A stretch of 64,000 nt of DNA from Pinguiococcus pyrenoidosus. Lineage: Eukaryota > Sar > Pinguiophyceae > Pinguiochrysidales > Pinguiochrysidaceae. The notes beneath the pieces are model-generated. The model was not told the origin of the DNA. It did not search any database and worked only from the letters and a program-made list of their open reading frames with translations. The translations under genes and the position numbers were made by a program. Position 1 is the stretch's first letter; each line of letters begins with the position of its first letter. The stretch spans positions 62,001-126,000 of the forward strand of contig JAAMXY010000039.1 of assembly GCA_019677205.1 (NCBI GenBank), given 5' to 3'. Shown here in pieces: positions 21,699-30,800 of this stretch.

Positions 21699-23196
21699 AT
21701 GTCGGCTCTCCCTCCGGACACTTGCTTTCTTGCGCTTGGGGATGAGGACTCGGTCCTGAGCCTGAGGGAGCAGATTGCTGCCTTGGAAGGCGTCCTGAAC
21801 ACGCTGGAGCCGCGACGCAAAGTGCTGCTGATACCGCCGGACTACACTCGGTACCACTCGAGAGTGGGCCCACTGACAGCGGCGTGCGACCGATACTTTG
21901 GCGATCGCGTGAAGGATGTGCTTCCGGCGCTTGGGACACATGCGCCAATGACTCCAGAGCAGTTCTCGAAGATGTTCGAAGGCGTCTCCTTCGGTAAGCA
22001 AAGGCAAGATCAAGTGCCGCGGATGCTGGGAAGCTCAACGCGCGTCTTTCGTTTGCCTCTGACCAAAACTAAAATTGCACACACACACACAAGACAAAAT
22101 GCGTGTGCATGACTGGAGAAATGATGTGGTGACCATCGGCGAGATCGACGAGGAGATGGTGAGCAAGGCCAGCGACGGCGCGATGCGGGAGCCTTTCCCC
22201 GTGCAGCTGAATAAGCTAGTGTGGGAAGGGGAGCATGATCTCATCATCAGCTTGGGCCAAGTGGTCCCCCACGAAGTACTCGGCATGGCAAACTACAACA
22301 AGAACCTCTTCATCGGCGTTGGCGGTGCCGAGGCCATCAACCTCAGTCACTTCATTGGAGCCACCTACGGCATGGAGAGGATGATGGGGATTGCCTGGAA
22401 TCCGCTGAGAGCCATCCTGGAAGAGGCTTCCAAGCTCACGAAGGAGCTCCCGATCCTCTATGTCCTCACCGTCGTCGGGCGCGACGATGACACGGGCGAA
22501 CTGGTGACGAGAGGTCTCTTCTGTGGCACCGGCTACTCTTGCTTCGCCAGCGCTGCTGAGCTCAGCTTGAAGGTACCTTACAGCTGGGGAGCGGAACGAA
22601 GGTGTGCTCCCGCTTGCAAAGCCTTTTGACAACTGGTTGGCGCTTTCGACTAGGTGAACTTCACGATGTTGGAGGAGCCCCTGGACAAGGCAGTAGTCTA
22701 CCTCGACGCAGAAAAGTTCCACTCAACGTGGCTTGGAAACAAAGCCATCTACCGCACGCGCATGGCCATGCGAGATGGTGGGCACCTCATCATCCTGGCG
22801 CCTGGCGTCTGCAGATTCGGCGAAGATGACGCCATTGACCTCCTCATTCGCAAGTTCGGATACCGCACGACTCCGGAGACGATGGAGAACCTCAAGAATA
22901 GCTTCGAGTTGAAGGAGAATCTTAGCGCGGCGGCGCACCTGATTCATGGCTCAAGCGAAGGCCGCTTCCGAATAACGTACTGTCCGGGCGGCTTGAGTAA
23001 GGAAGAAGTAGAAGGCGTGGGATACGACTTCTCCGATCTGGAGGCAATGAGAGCTCGATATGACCCGGAGGTGCTCCGGGATGGGTGGAATTTGGTTGAG
23101 GGCGAAAGGGTATTCTTTGTTAGCAATCCTGCCATCGGTCTGTGGGCGAATCGTGCAAGGTTCGAAGCTCGCGACGACGCCCCGGTAGAAAGATGA
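21699..23196 (+). CDS. LarA-family (nickel-pincer lactate racemase-like, DUF2088) protein, 438 aa
   Basis: Exons 21699-21993, 22094-22572, 22654-23196. Similar to LarA-type enzymes: VLLIPPDYTRYHS early, LPALGTHAPMT, then RVHDWRND, an HD(L)IISLGQVVPHE block, FIGVGGAEAINLSHFIGATYGM and a second Rossmann-like domain with DGGHLIILAPGV. Known LarA uses a nickel-pincer nucleotide made by LarB/C/E; whether this protein binds it is unknown. Intron 1 ends in an unusual ACACAAG acceptor after a CA repeat. No targeting leader is visible, so a cytosolic place is likely. The family is mostly prokaryotic, so lateral origin is possible, but base and intron usage look native. Confidence 0.75.
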
Positions 23197-23273
23197 TTCG
23201 TTCGAAATGGACGCTTTTCCCTTGACAACTTCCTTTCGTCGGCTTCTCTGACTCCTGACGGATGCCTCAAAAA

Positions 23274-24863
23274 TCACAAGTCTGCGGTTGTAGGTCGGCG
23301 TCGCTGAAGCACACACACAAGGCCGGATCCGAAGACGACAGCCCCCAAAACTGCAGCGATAAAAATGGAGGACATATAGGGCCCGAACTCGGCCCCGTTC
23401 CCATTTGTGGCTGCGTCATCGCTGCCTTCAACGATCAAAGAGTCGTCTCCTTCATCTTTGTCGCGTGCCACGCGAAACGCTGTCGGCTGAAGTACAGGAT
23501 TCAAAGTTGGCATGCTCTGCGGCTCAAGATGACCCGTCGGACTTGAGCTCGGCTGCTTCTCAAGGAAATGCGGGCAAGACGCCAGGACTGCCTGGCGGAC
23601 CTCTGCGCACACTTCGTCTCTGGAGTAGTCGGGGTGAAACTGGTACTCGCCGTTGTAAAGCCCGCTGCCGTAGTCCATGATGCCGCCGGTTTGGCCAACG
23701 CCATTCTGGAAGGTGTGCGTTGCACCGAAGTTGTGCCCAATCTCGTGGGCGAAGATCAGCCAAACGAAGTAGGCGTAGACTCTCTTGTAGATGGTCAATC
23801 CCACATTCCTCGGAGAGTCGCACAGCGAACGCAGCACGGCCTCCCCAGAGACCGTGCTCCTTGGGCAGTCCCGGAGTACGTGCCAAAGGCCTCGTTCCGA
23901 AGGCTTCTCCCAATGCAAAAAGTCCGATAGAATGTCCGAGGTGTTGCGGCAAGTGCCATCGTCGTTCCTCAGGTTCCACTCTGGCGCATTCTCTTGCTCT
24001 GTCTGCAAGTAGATTTCTCCGACAGTAAGAATGATGTCGAGCTGGTTGGCGTACACCACGTTGGCATCGTTCATGATCTCCTGCACATAGCTTGCGGCTG
24101 CTTCCACGGTTCCACCAAATCGGTGAAAAAGGGAGGAGTCGACTGCCATGCCAATGTCAAATCGAGTTTTGCTTCCCTCTCCCTGTCCCGGATAGCAATC
24201 CACGAATCTATGTACTAGATTGCGCTGCCTCTGTGCGCGTGCCGCGTTGAGCCTGCGTTTCCCATGGCCGACTCCGGTAGGCAAGCCGTCGCGGCCTTCC
24301 TCCCCTCCTTCTTGTCCTTCTTCCCCTCCTTCCCCTCGTTCGCCTTCTTCCTCTTCCTCTTCTTCTTCAACGGTGCAGGGTCCGAGGTCGTCGCTGTGAT
24401 GCTCGAAGACTCGCAATGCATCGTCGCCTTGCTGCTGCTCGATCACCAGCACTAGGCCATCTTCGATCACAACACCGTGGAGGCAGTCTCTTTCCACCGT
24501 GAGGGACGCATTCTCGCTCCGGAAGACGGGAGTCACGTAGTCTGTCGCATTGGCCAGCACGGTGCCGTCTTTACCGGCAATACGGATCAGTGATGTCGCC
24601 TGGATCACTGGCGCTACGCTCGGAAGCTGCATGTCGAAGGTCCTGCCTCCGTGAGCGAAGCTTAGACGGAGCCCCTCTTGGCCCTCGAGATGCCGGCGGA
24701 GGTCATTGTGCAGCGGGACCCTCTGCTGGAGGAGGAGATCCACGCCGCGGAGATCCTGCAAACGGAAATCCTGGGCTGCAGCGCCTCCTTCGGGCGGAAG
24801 CCTTGCCAGCGTGTGGCACAGTGGAAGCAAGAGCAGCAGTTGCCGCCATCCTCGCTGGCTCAT
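23274..24863 (-). CDS. Membrane-anchored ADAM/reprolysin-type (M12B) zinc metalloprotease, 529 aa, single exon
   Basis: The ATG at 24863 starts MSQRGWRQLLLLLPLCHTLA, a signal peptide; the frame continues upstream but without an equally good start. A prodomain follows, then a Glu-rich linker (EEEEEEEEGERGEGGEEG, about residues 215-240) and the catalytic domain, with zinc motif HEIGHNFGATH and Met-turn GGIMDYGSG. After the catalytic domain there is only a short Ser/Pro-rich spacer and one transmembrane helix (SIFIAAVLGAVVFGSGLVCVL) with a short RRR tail; the disintegrin and Cys-rich domains of animal ADAMs are absent. Likely acts at the cell surface or secretory pathway on glycoproteins. Convergent with the LarA-like gene, 77 bases between stops. 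Confidence 0.85.
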   Translation of the reverse strand: MSQRGWRQLLLLLPLCHTLARLPPEGGAAAQDFRLQDLRGVDLLLQQRVPLHNDLRRHLEGQEGLRLSFAHGGRTFDMQLPSVAPVIQATSLIRIAGKDGTVLANATDYVTPVFRSENASLTVERDCLHGVVIEDGLVLVIEQQQGDDALRVFEHHSDDLGPCTVEEEEEEEEGERGEGGEEGQEGGEEGRDGLPTGVGHGKRRLNAARAQRQRNLVHRFVDCYPGQGEGSKTRFDIGMAVDSSLFHRFGGTVEAAASYVQEIMNDANVVYANQLDIILTVGEIYLQTEQENAPEWNLRNDDGTCRNTSDILSDFLHWEKPSERGLWHVLRDCPRSTVSGEAVLRSLCDSPRNVGLTIYKRVYAYFVWLIFAHEIGHNFGATHTFQNGVGQTGGIMDYGSGLYNGEYQFHPDYSRDEVCAEVRQAVLASCPHFLEKQPSSSPTGHLEPQSMPTLNPVLQPTAFRVARDKDEGDDSLIVEGSDDAATNGNGAEFGPYMSSIFIAAVLGAVVFGSGLVCVLQRRRPTTADL

Positions 24864-25508
24864 GTCCCCCTGGAGAGCCTGCGACCAGCAGCAGCCCGAC
24901 TTACTCCATCGAGGCCTCTGCACGAGGGAGCTGGCAGAGCAGCCGAAGCGCCTTCCCGTCGATGAAGGAAAAGCCGGGCGATCGGAGCGGAAAGGGTCAG
25001 GCGACGAGGCTTCTTGAAAAGGCGCTTCAAGTGTACGAGGGGGAAATAAGGAGCGGTGCATCAGAGGGCTCGATGGTTGGCTATGACTCTATCAAAGAAA
25101 GCGCTTTTGGATGGCAACATAGGAAGCAGAGAAGATTCTAAAGTCCTCAATCAACTATATGCTCCTAATATCACGTGAACATGCGGAGCCTGACGAACTG
25201 AGACCAGATCACCAATGACGCTTCCTTTCGAGTAATATTGATATAAGGCGCCAAAATAACATTGTACTAGTACACCAATGACATGTGGTTTGTCAGTCGT
25301 GAAGCAGTCAATTGGTCAGATTAGTGGTCATCTGTCACGAGCACGCCAATCACCACCAGCTGGGACTCTGCGGAACAAACAAGAACAACGGCGTTGTGCT
25401 CAGCTCTCGGACGCCTCTCCTCGCTCAGTGCGACCTCGGCCTCTTCTCGCCTTGCTTGCCGGACCTCAGGCCAAGCGTGGCATCGTTGCCACGCAAAGCA
25501 GTGGAGGC
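24864..25508. promoter_or_regulatory. Shared head-to-head promoter interval (ADAM / IQ-WW gene)
   Basis: 645 bases. Frames on both strands remain open through part of it because of the adjoining genes. The region 25140-25320 is AT-rich and has CACGTGAAC near 25173, TCACCAATGACG near 25210, ACCAATGACATG near 25275 and CAATTGGTC near 25312, i.e. CCAAT-type elements in both orientations. Confidence 0.45.
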
Positions 25509-28500
25509 ATGCCAAGGACGGCCGAGAAGCAAGTCTTTGGGGCCTCCCTCTCACAGGGGCCACGGGAGCCTGCACGGGACTTGGAGGCCTGGGTATCCGC
25601 CGAGATCTGCTCGTCGCTGGCCAAGGGCGACCCAGCCATTCGCAGTCGCCTGGAAGCCATTGCCGATCTGAGTGGAAGCGAGCATGCCATCGAGGTGGCT
25701 CTTGCGCGCACCCGCCAGCGGCTCGAGGCGGAGCTGAAGAAGCTCGCGGAGGATCCGGTGGTGAAAGCAAGCAAAGTGGCGTCTCAGCGAAAGCGGACTG
25801 GCAAACGATCACGGAGAAAGAAGGACGACCGCGTGTTTGAGCTGACTCCCGGTCAGGTCTACGCGACAAGGCAGCTCGACGCCGGCGATCCGTACGGCCT
25901 CTCTGGGCTCCTGCTGGAGCGGACGCCGCGAACGCGGCTGGAGGTGCTTCCAGTCCTCGCCAACTCCGGCGAACCAGCCTTTGAGGTCGGTCTGAAGGAA
26001 TTAAATCCCCTTTTGCCAGTGTTTAAGCTGCCCAGGGTCTCTACGGACGCCTCGTTCATCCAGCGCCTTCCCAGAGAGGATACCGCCGTGGAGAGGAAAG
26101 CCAAGGAGCGAGAGCAGGAAGAGGTGCTTCTGATGAAGGAGGCCTTGCAGATCTCAGATGAGGAGCTCGACGACTTGGAGAAGGCGCTGTGTAGGGAGCG
26201 GCACCTCAGAAACCCAGAGAGCAGCACGGATGCGGCGGCACCCGACGCCGCCTGCCCCTCCGATGCGCCTGACCGAGACGGCAAACTCGGCGTCGAAACG
26301 CCCCGGTCGCCCCCGCGCCTTCCTGAGCCACGCGCAACCAAGCTTATCAGACCTTCGACGCCCCGAGTCCTGCGGGAGAAAGGAGAATACAAGGTCGACG
26401 AGTTGAAGAAGGATCTCGGTGAGTCCATCACATCGATGTGCAACTTTTCGAGCGCGCTCAAGGCAGATGTGCTGGCCGTGCGCGAGATCTGCCCGATCCC
26501 AAAGCACCATCCGGCCCAGCGCTTCTTCAAGCAATGGGGAGCCGAGCGCTTGGGCATTGCCTTCGAAAGCATCGTGACCAGTCTGCTCAAGGCCACGTGG
26601 CTTCGTTGGAGGGATCACATCAGGCAGCTGAAAAGGGCAGAGCGCTTGCTGCGGTATCGCATGTACCAATCCTCGCGCCGACTGTATGCAATGCTCGTGG
26701 ACGCACTCCGCGGAAGCCTCGCGCGCGGATGGGTCCGCTGGGTGGCCTTCCTCCGGCTGGAACGAGCACGCGAGCAGGCCACCTTGCAGAACGCTGCAGC
26801 GCGACGAGTCCAAGCCGCCTGGAGGGCTCGCATCGCGAAGAAAAAGCTGAGGAGCTTGCGCCAGGCAGCGATTGACCAGCTCCGTAGAGAGGCAGCCAGC
26901 AAGATCCAAAGCTTCGCTCGTGGTGCCGCGACTCGCAGGCTCTTCGCGAAGATCATTCGGGAGAAGCGACGAAACGAGGCCGCGCAGCTCCTCCAACGCG
27001 TCGGCCTCGGGCTGCTCGGCAGGCAAAAAGCCCGGGCTGAGCGCCAGCGGCGAAGAGAAAAGCGCGCCGCCACGACAATTCAAGCGAGGCTTCGGGGAAT
27101 GTGGGCGCGGGCGCTTTACCGGGAGATCTCTGAAGCTCACCGACGGCAGCACGCGGCCCTCCTCGTCCAGCGCATCGCCCGAGGCAGGATGGGGAAGCAG
27201 GAAGTTGCCAGGCGACGGCTTCAGAAGCGACAGGGCGAAGCGGCAGTCCGGCTGCAAGGTCGCATACGCATGCTGCTCGCGGTGCGTCGAATCGGTCGCA
27301 TGCGCAGGGAGCAGCAAGAGCGCGCCGACATGGAAAGAGCCGCATCGATACTCATCCAACGCATCTACCGTGGCCGTCGCGACCGCCTGGAGCATAAGAT
27401 CAAGTTGGCCAGCGTCCTCGCTGATCGCCTCGAGAAGGACCGCGGCGCCACCACCATACAAGCTGCTGTGCGGAGCTTTGTGGCCCGCCGAAAGGTGGAA
27501 CGGCTGCGAGTTGGTCGTCGGGAGAGATGGATAGACAACGCCCGGCAGGTGCAGGAGGCCTGGGACGACGCATCAGCTTCGTGGTACTACTACAGCGAGC
27601 CGACTGGGGAGAGCTCTTCGGAGCCGCCGCACACGGGATACGCCAAGTACGACGGCCGTCTCGTGTTGGCGAATGGGGAAGTCATCGACGACCCGTACTC
27701 GGACATGTCGGCAGCCGAAGTCCGCGAGAAGCAGAGAGAAGCGCTGAACGACCTTCAGGAGTGTGTCGAATGCGAGTCTCGCATTGCAACTCGATGGTGC
27801 GCCATATGCGATGACCCGTTCTGCGACTCCTGCTGGGCCGCGATCCACGCCCACGGCAAGCGGCAGATGCACGGCTTCGCCCACATACACGAGGACGGCT
27901 CGGTGAGTCCACGATTCACCTCTCCCGACGGTGACGACGCCGGAGCATTCCAGGGAATCGTGCCCGGCACGACGGCGGCGAAGCTGGTGAACATGATCCG
28001 GCAGGACGGCCAGCATCGTAGAAACTCGCACGGCGCACACACCGGTAGCTATGATAGCTTCGGAAGCTACAGCACCGCGGATCCTTCCTACCACGAGCAA
28101 GTGGATCCTTCCTACCAAGAGCAAGTAGACTCTCCATACCAAGAGGAAGTAGATCCTTCCTACCAAGAGCAAGTGAACTCTTCGTACCAAGAGCAAGTAG
28201 ACTCTTCGTACCACGACGAAGTAGATCCTTCCTACCACGAGCAAGTGAACTCTTCGTACCAAGACCAAGAGCAAGAGCAAGCCCTGATCGTGCCTGCACC
28301 AGAAGAGCAATGGTACCAGTACACCGACGACGACGGATATCCTTTCTGGTACAACGCCAACACCGGACTCAGCCAGTACGAGGATCCGTACAGTACAAGC
28401 AGCGAGGTCTACCCGGAACTGGAGCCGAGCTCGGCACTCGTGGACTACGTCGACGGCACCGCGCCCTCCGCTTACGATCCGAGTGGTCATGCTGATTCGG

Positions 28501-28655
28501 CCGCTGAGGCCGGAGGCCCAGTGACCTATGAGCGTGACGCAGTGGAATGGCAGCAGTACGAGGATGACGACGGCAACCCGTACTACTACAACCCCGTGAC
28601 GGGCATGAGTCAGTACGAGAGTCCCTACGAAGAATCTTCTGCCGGTCTCGAGTGA
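25509..28655 (+). CDS. IQ-motif, B-box-type zinc finger and double WW domain protein, about 1048 aa
   Basis: Single-exon large protein, likely a calmodulin-binding cytoskeletal or flagellar scaffold. The first ATG in good context is 25509 (MPRTAEKQ); the frame stays open back to 25278. Order: N-terminal helical region; IQ repeats from about 26790 to 27490 (e.g. AARRVQAAWRARIAKKKL, ASKIQSFARGAATRRLF, ATTIQARLRGMWARALY, ASILIQRIYRGRRDR, ATTIQAAVRSFVARRKV); a partial WW (WDDASASWYYYSEPTGESS); a B-box-like zinc finger at about 27760-27890 (C-x2-C ... CAICDDPFCDSCW ... H ... H); eight tandem octapeptides at 28080-28271; and two C-terminal WW-like domains (WYQYTDDDGYPFWYNANTG, WQQYEDDDGNPYYYNPVTG). 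I do not know an orthologue with this order. Convergent with NDUFA6. Confidence 0.85.
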   Translation: MPRTAEKQVFGASLSQGPREPARDLEAWVSAEICSSLAKGDPAIRSRLEAIADLSGSEHAIEVALARTRQRLEAELKKLAEDPVVKASKVASQRKRTGKRSRRKKDDRVFELTPGQVYATRQLDAGDPYGLSGLLLERTPRTRLEVLPVLANSGEPAFEVGLKELNPLLPVFKLPRVSTDASFIQRLPREDTAVERKAKEREQEEVLLMKEALQISDEELDDLEKALCRERHLRNPESSTDAAAPDAACPSDAPDRDGKLGVETPRSPPRLPEPRATKLIRPSTPRVLREKGEYKVDELKKDLGESITSMCNFSSALKADVLAVREICPIPKHHPAQRFFKQWGAERLGIAFESIVTSLLKATWLRWRDHIRQLKRAERLLRYRMYQSSRRLYAMLVDALRGSLARGWVRWVAFLRLERAREQATLQNAAARRVQAAWRARIAKKKLRSLRQAAIDQLRREAASKIQSFARGAATRRLFAKIIREKRRNEAAQLLQRVGLGLLGRQKARAERQRRREKRAATTIQARLRGMWARALYREISEAHRRQHAALLVQRIARGRMGKQEVARRRLQKRQGEAAVRLQGRIRMLLAVRRIGRMRREQQERADMERAASILIQRIYRGRRDRLEHKIKLASVLADRLEKDRGATTIQAAVRSFVARRKVERLRVGRRERWIDNARQVQEAWDDASASWYYYSEPTGESSSEPPHTGYAKYDGRLVLANGEVIDDPYSDMSAAEVREKQREALNDLQECVECESRIATRWCAICDDPFCDSCWAAIHAHGKRQMHGFAHIHEDGSVSPRFTSPDGDDAGAFQGIVPGTTAAKLVNMIRQDGQHRRNSHGAHTGSYDSFGSYSTADPSYHEQVDPSYQEQVDSPYQEEVDPSYQEQVNSSYQEQVDSSYHDEVDPSYHEQVNSSYQDQEQEQALIVPAPEEQWYQYTDDDGYPFWYNANTGLSQYEDPYSTSSEVYPELEPSSALVDYVDGTAPSAYDPSGHADSAAEAGGPVTYERDAVEWQQYEDDDGNPYYYNPVTGMSQYESPYEESSAGLE
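28080..28271 (+). repeat. Eight tandem 24-bp units coding an octapeptide repeat
   Basis: In-frame copies of D/N-P/S-S/P-Y-H/Q-E/D-Q/E-V inside the IQ/WW gene. Units alternate between PSY and SSY types. The multiple-of-eight-codon period keeps the frame, so copy number can change without loss of the protein. Confidence 0.9.
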
Positions 28656-28752
28656 CGAAGGAGGCATCAGCAAACTCCATTCCCGGCAATGAAAGGACTC
28701 TTATGCATCCATTTGACCTCCAAAGCTTGAAGGAGCCTTTTCTGGTCCATCC

Positions 28753-29285
28753 CTAGTTGAAATCGTCCATTCTCCGATCTCCGATGTATTGGTGGATCAG
28801 CTCCATACCCGGGTCGTACTCCTTGAGCTCCCCAGGGTGGGTCTTGCCCTCGCCTGGGTTCAGGATCAGCATAAGATGGTTCCGCTGCTTGTGCTGAAGA
28901 AGAGTCTCTTCCAGGTCCATGTAACCCTTTGCTACCAACACTGCAGAGGAAGGCGAAGAGCATCAGTAGCTGAATTCCACAGCTTGTGCCGCCAAAGAGA
29001 CGGCGTACCATCGATGATGCGCGGATCTTTGATGTGCGCTTTCTTCCGAAAGCGGTCGGCGATGACACTTCGCGCCTCTGGCCACCAAAAGCAAGTTCCA
29101 GCGTGTTCAGAACGTTGTCTGGTCAGAAAAGGGGATTAGCAAGGCGCCCTTCACTCACCGGCGGTCGTGATATTCAGATCATAAATTGTAAGCACACGCC
29201 CGATGTTCTTGCAGATGTCCCGGTACAGCTGTCGCGCCGGAGTGACGCCTTGCAGCGAGCCGCGGATCGCTGCGGCTTTACTCAT
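28753..29285 (-). CDS. NDUFA6: Mitochondrial complex I LYR subunit NDUFA6 (B14), 127 aa
   Basis: Accessory NADH dehydrogenase subunit of the LYR family. Exons: 29285-29159, 29077-29009, 28940-28753. The LYR motif is QLYRDI after TPARQ; exon 2 gives ARSVIADRFRKKAHIKDPRIID; exon 3 gives VLVAKGYMDLEETLLQHKQRNHLM, matching the B14 pattern. Exon 2 uses the inner acceptor TGGCCAG at 29081-29078; an outer acceptor 38 bases upstream (CTGACCAG) would break frame. The start follows AGCAGTATG. Length is normal for the family. It faces the mitochondrial bL17 gene head to head, so two mitochondrial proteins share this promoter. Confidence 0.9.
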
Positions 29286-29624
29286 ACTGCTTTGGAGGAA
29301 TGCAGCGCCTGCTCCACGAGAAGGAGGGTTCTGAAGAGCGTCTTGGCGCCCGGTTTTAGAGGAGACTTGGAGGGCGCAGCGCGTTGCGTGCGAAGCCCCT
29401 CGGAAAGGAATGTAAAATTACAATTGTGACATTTGATCAGTTTCAAACCATAACTATCCTAAACAACAAATTATTGAATTTTTATTGCTCTATTAATCTT
29501 GTAGGTAATTTTTATTTATATTTGAACCGACGTTGGGGTTTAAGGATGAAAACAACAACGTTTTTGATTTGATGCTTTGATGCAAACCCCCGAGCTCCGG
29601 ACAGAGACCAAACGCGAGCAAAAG
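29286..29624. promoter_or_regulatory. Shared head-to-head promoter interval with AT-rich island (NDUFA6 / bL17m)
   Basis: 339 bases, AT-rich at about 29408-29570 (TTTTTATTGCTCTATTAATC, GTAATTTTTATTTATATTTG). No gene visible. Both flanking proteins are mitochondrial, so co-regulation is plausible. Confidence 0.5.
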
Positions 29625-30386
29625 ATGTCCTCGCCCAGCGTTGTGCTGCGCGGTGCTGCGCTGCGCTGCAGAAGTGTAGAGCGTGCTGGACGCGCCACCG
29701 ACTGTTTGCTGCTGTCCTACACGTTCTGGAGAAAGATGGTGCTGGGAAGAACGCCTGCGCACCTCAAGGCCATGCTTCGGTGCGGACTTGTGCGCGGCAG
29801 AGATGCGACGCGCCGCAGGACTGACACGATTCCATTGCAGCAACATGGTGACCTCTCTGATCAAGCATGAGCGCATTCGGACGACCTTGCCAAAAGCGAA
29901 GAGAGTGCAGCCGCTCGCGGAGAGACTCGTCACGAAGTGCAAGGAAGGTGCGGGCTTCTGCTGCTGCGTGGCAAGAGAGAGTGCCTGGACACAAGTCTCA
30001 CGGACAGTGGTGCCACAGATACGCACGCGAATCGGGGATATGTCATGGGCATCGTTCGCGAGGAGGTGGCGGTAGAAAAGCTCTTCCTCGTGCTGGGTCC
30101 GAGGTACAAGGAGCGCCAAGGAGGCTACACGCGCATCATGAAGCTGGCCGATCGAAGGAAAGGTGAGCACGAGCCTAGTCCGCGGGTGTCAGAAGCCGCT
30201 TCACCTAGTCGTCTTTGAAGCTGGGAGCAGCCACCAAGGCCTCGCAAGGAATGGCTTGCACTGAATTCCTGTCCTTTGATAGGTGATGGAGCCGACATGG
30301 CGATCATTGAGTACGTTGATAGAGAGGGTGAGCTCCGCAGGGCAAGGCCTCCGAGGCCGCAGGGTCCTCCCCGGCCAGAGTATTGA
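29625..30386 (+). CDS. MRPL17: Mitochondrial large-subunit ribosomal protein bL17, 169 aa
   Basis: Exons 29625-29779, 29841-29947, 30019-30162, 30283-30386. Core matches: [43 protein letters not shown], then [40 protein letters not shown]. The first ATG (29625) adds an Arg-rich, acid-poor leader ([24 protein letters not shown]) that suits a mitochondrial presequence; an ATG at 29736 would give the bare ribosomal protein. The LGPRYKxxxGGYTR motif resembles mitochondrial more than plastid L17. C-terminal tail is Pro/Arg-rich ([15 protein letters not shown]). Confidence 0.9.
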
Positions 30387-30800
30387 TTCTGGCGACAGAA
30401 ATGCAGTGAACAGGCATTTCAAGAAGAGGCGTTGCTGCGGATTGAGCTTGCTTTCCAACATCCTCGTCCTTGAGCAAAGCCGCACGGTCACGCGACGAGG
30501 CTTTGGATCATTTCCGTATCCCCTTGCGTTCACTTTTCCATTCTGGCGGAAATCAGGCCTCGCCGCTTCAATGTTCTCACTACCGTATTACAGGCCATAC
30601 TTATTCTCAAAGAATCGTCGAAATCGACGCGCCAGGTCGTCGGCAGAACACTCCAGTAGGAAGGGTGGGCTCGCAGTTCATTTAAATGCCTCCAAGTTCA
30701 GGACAGAGACGATCCCAGGCAACCCTCCCGAACGTTCCCGCCAAGGATCTCGAGAGCGGCACGGGAGAAGTACATGCTACCCGCACTGCCTCCACCGTAA
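30387..30800. other. Intergenic spacer between bL17m and sulfotransferase
   Basis: 414 bases between tandem plus-strand genes; the first place where strand alternation breaks. Moderately AT-rich at 30540-30610. No supported gene; short open frames here have no family resemblance. Confidence 0.4.
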
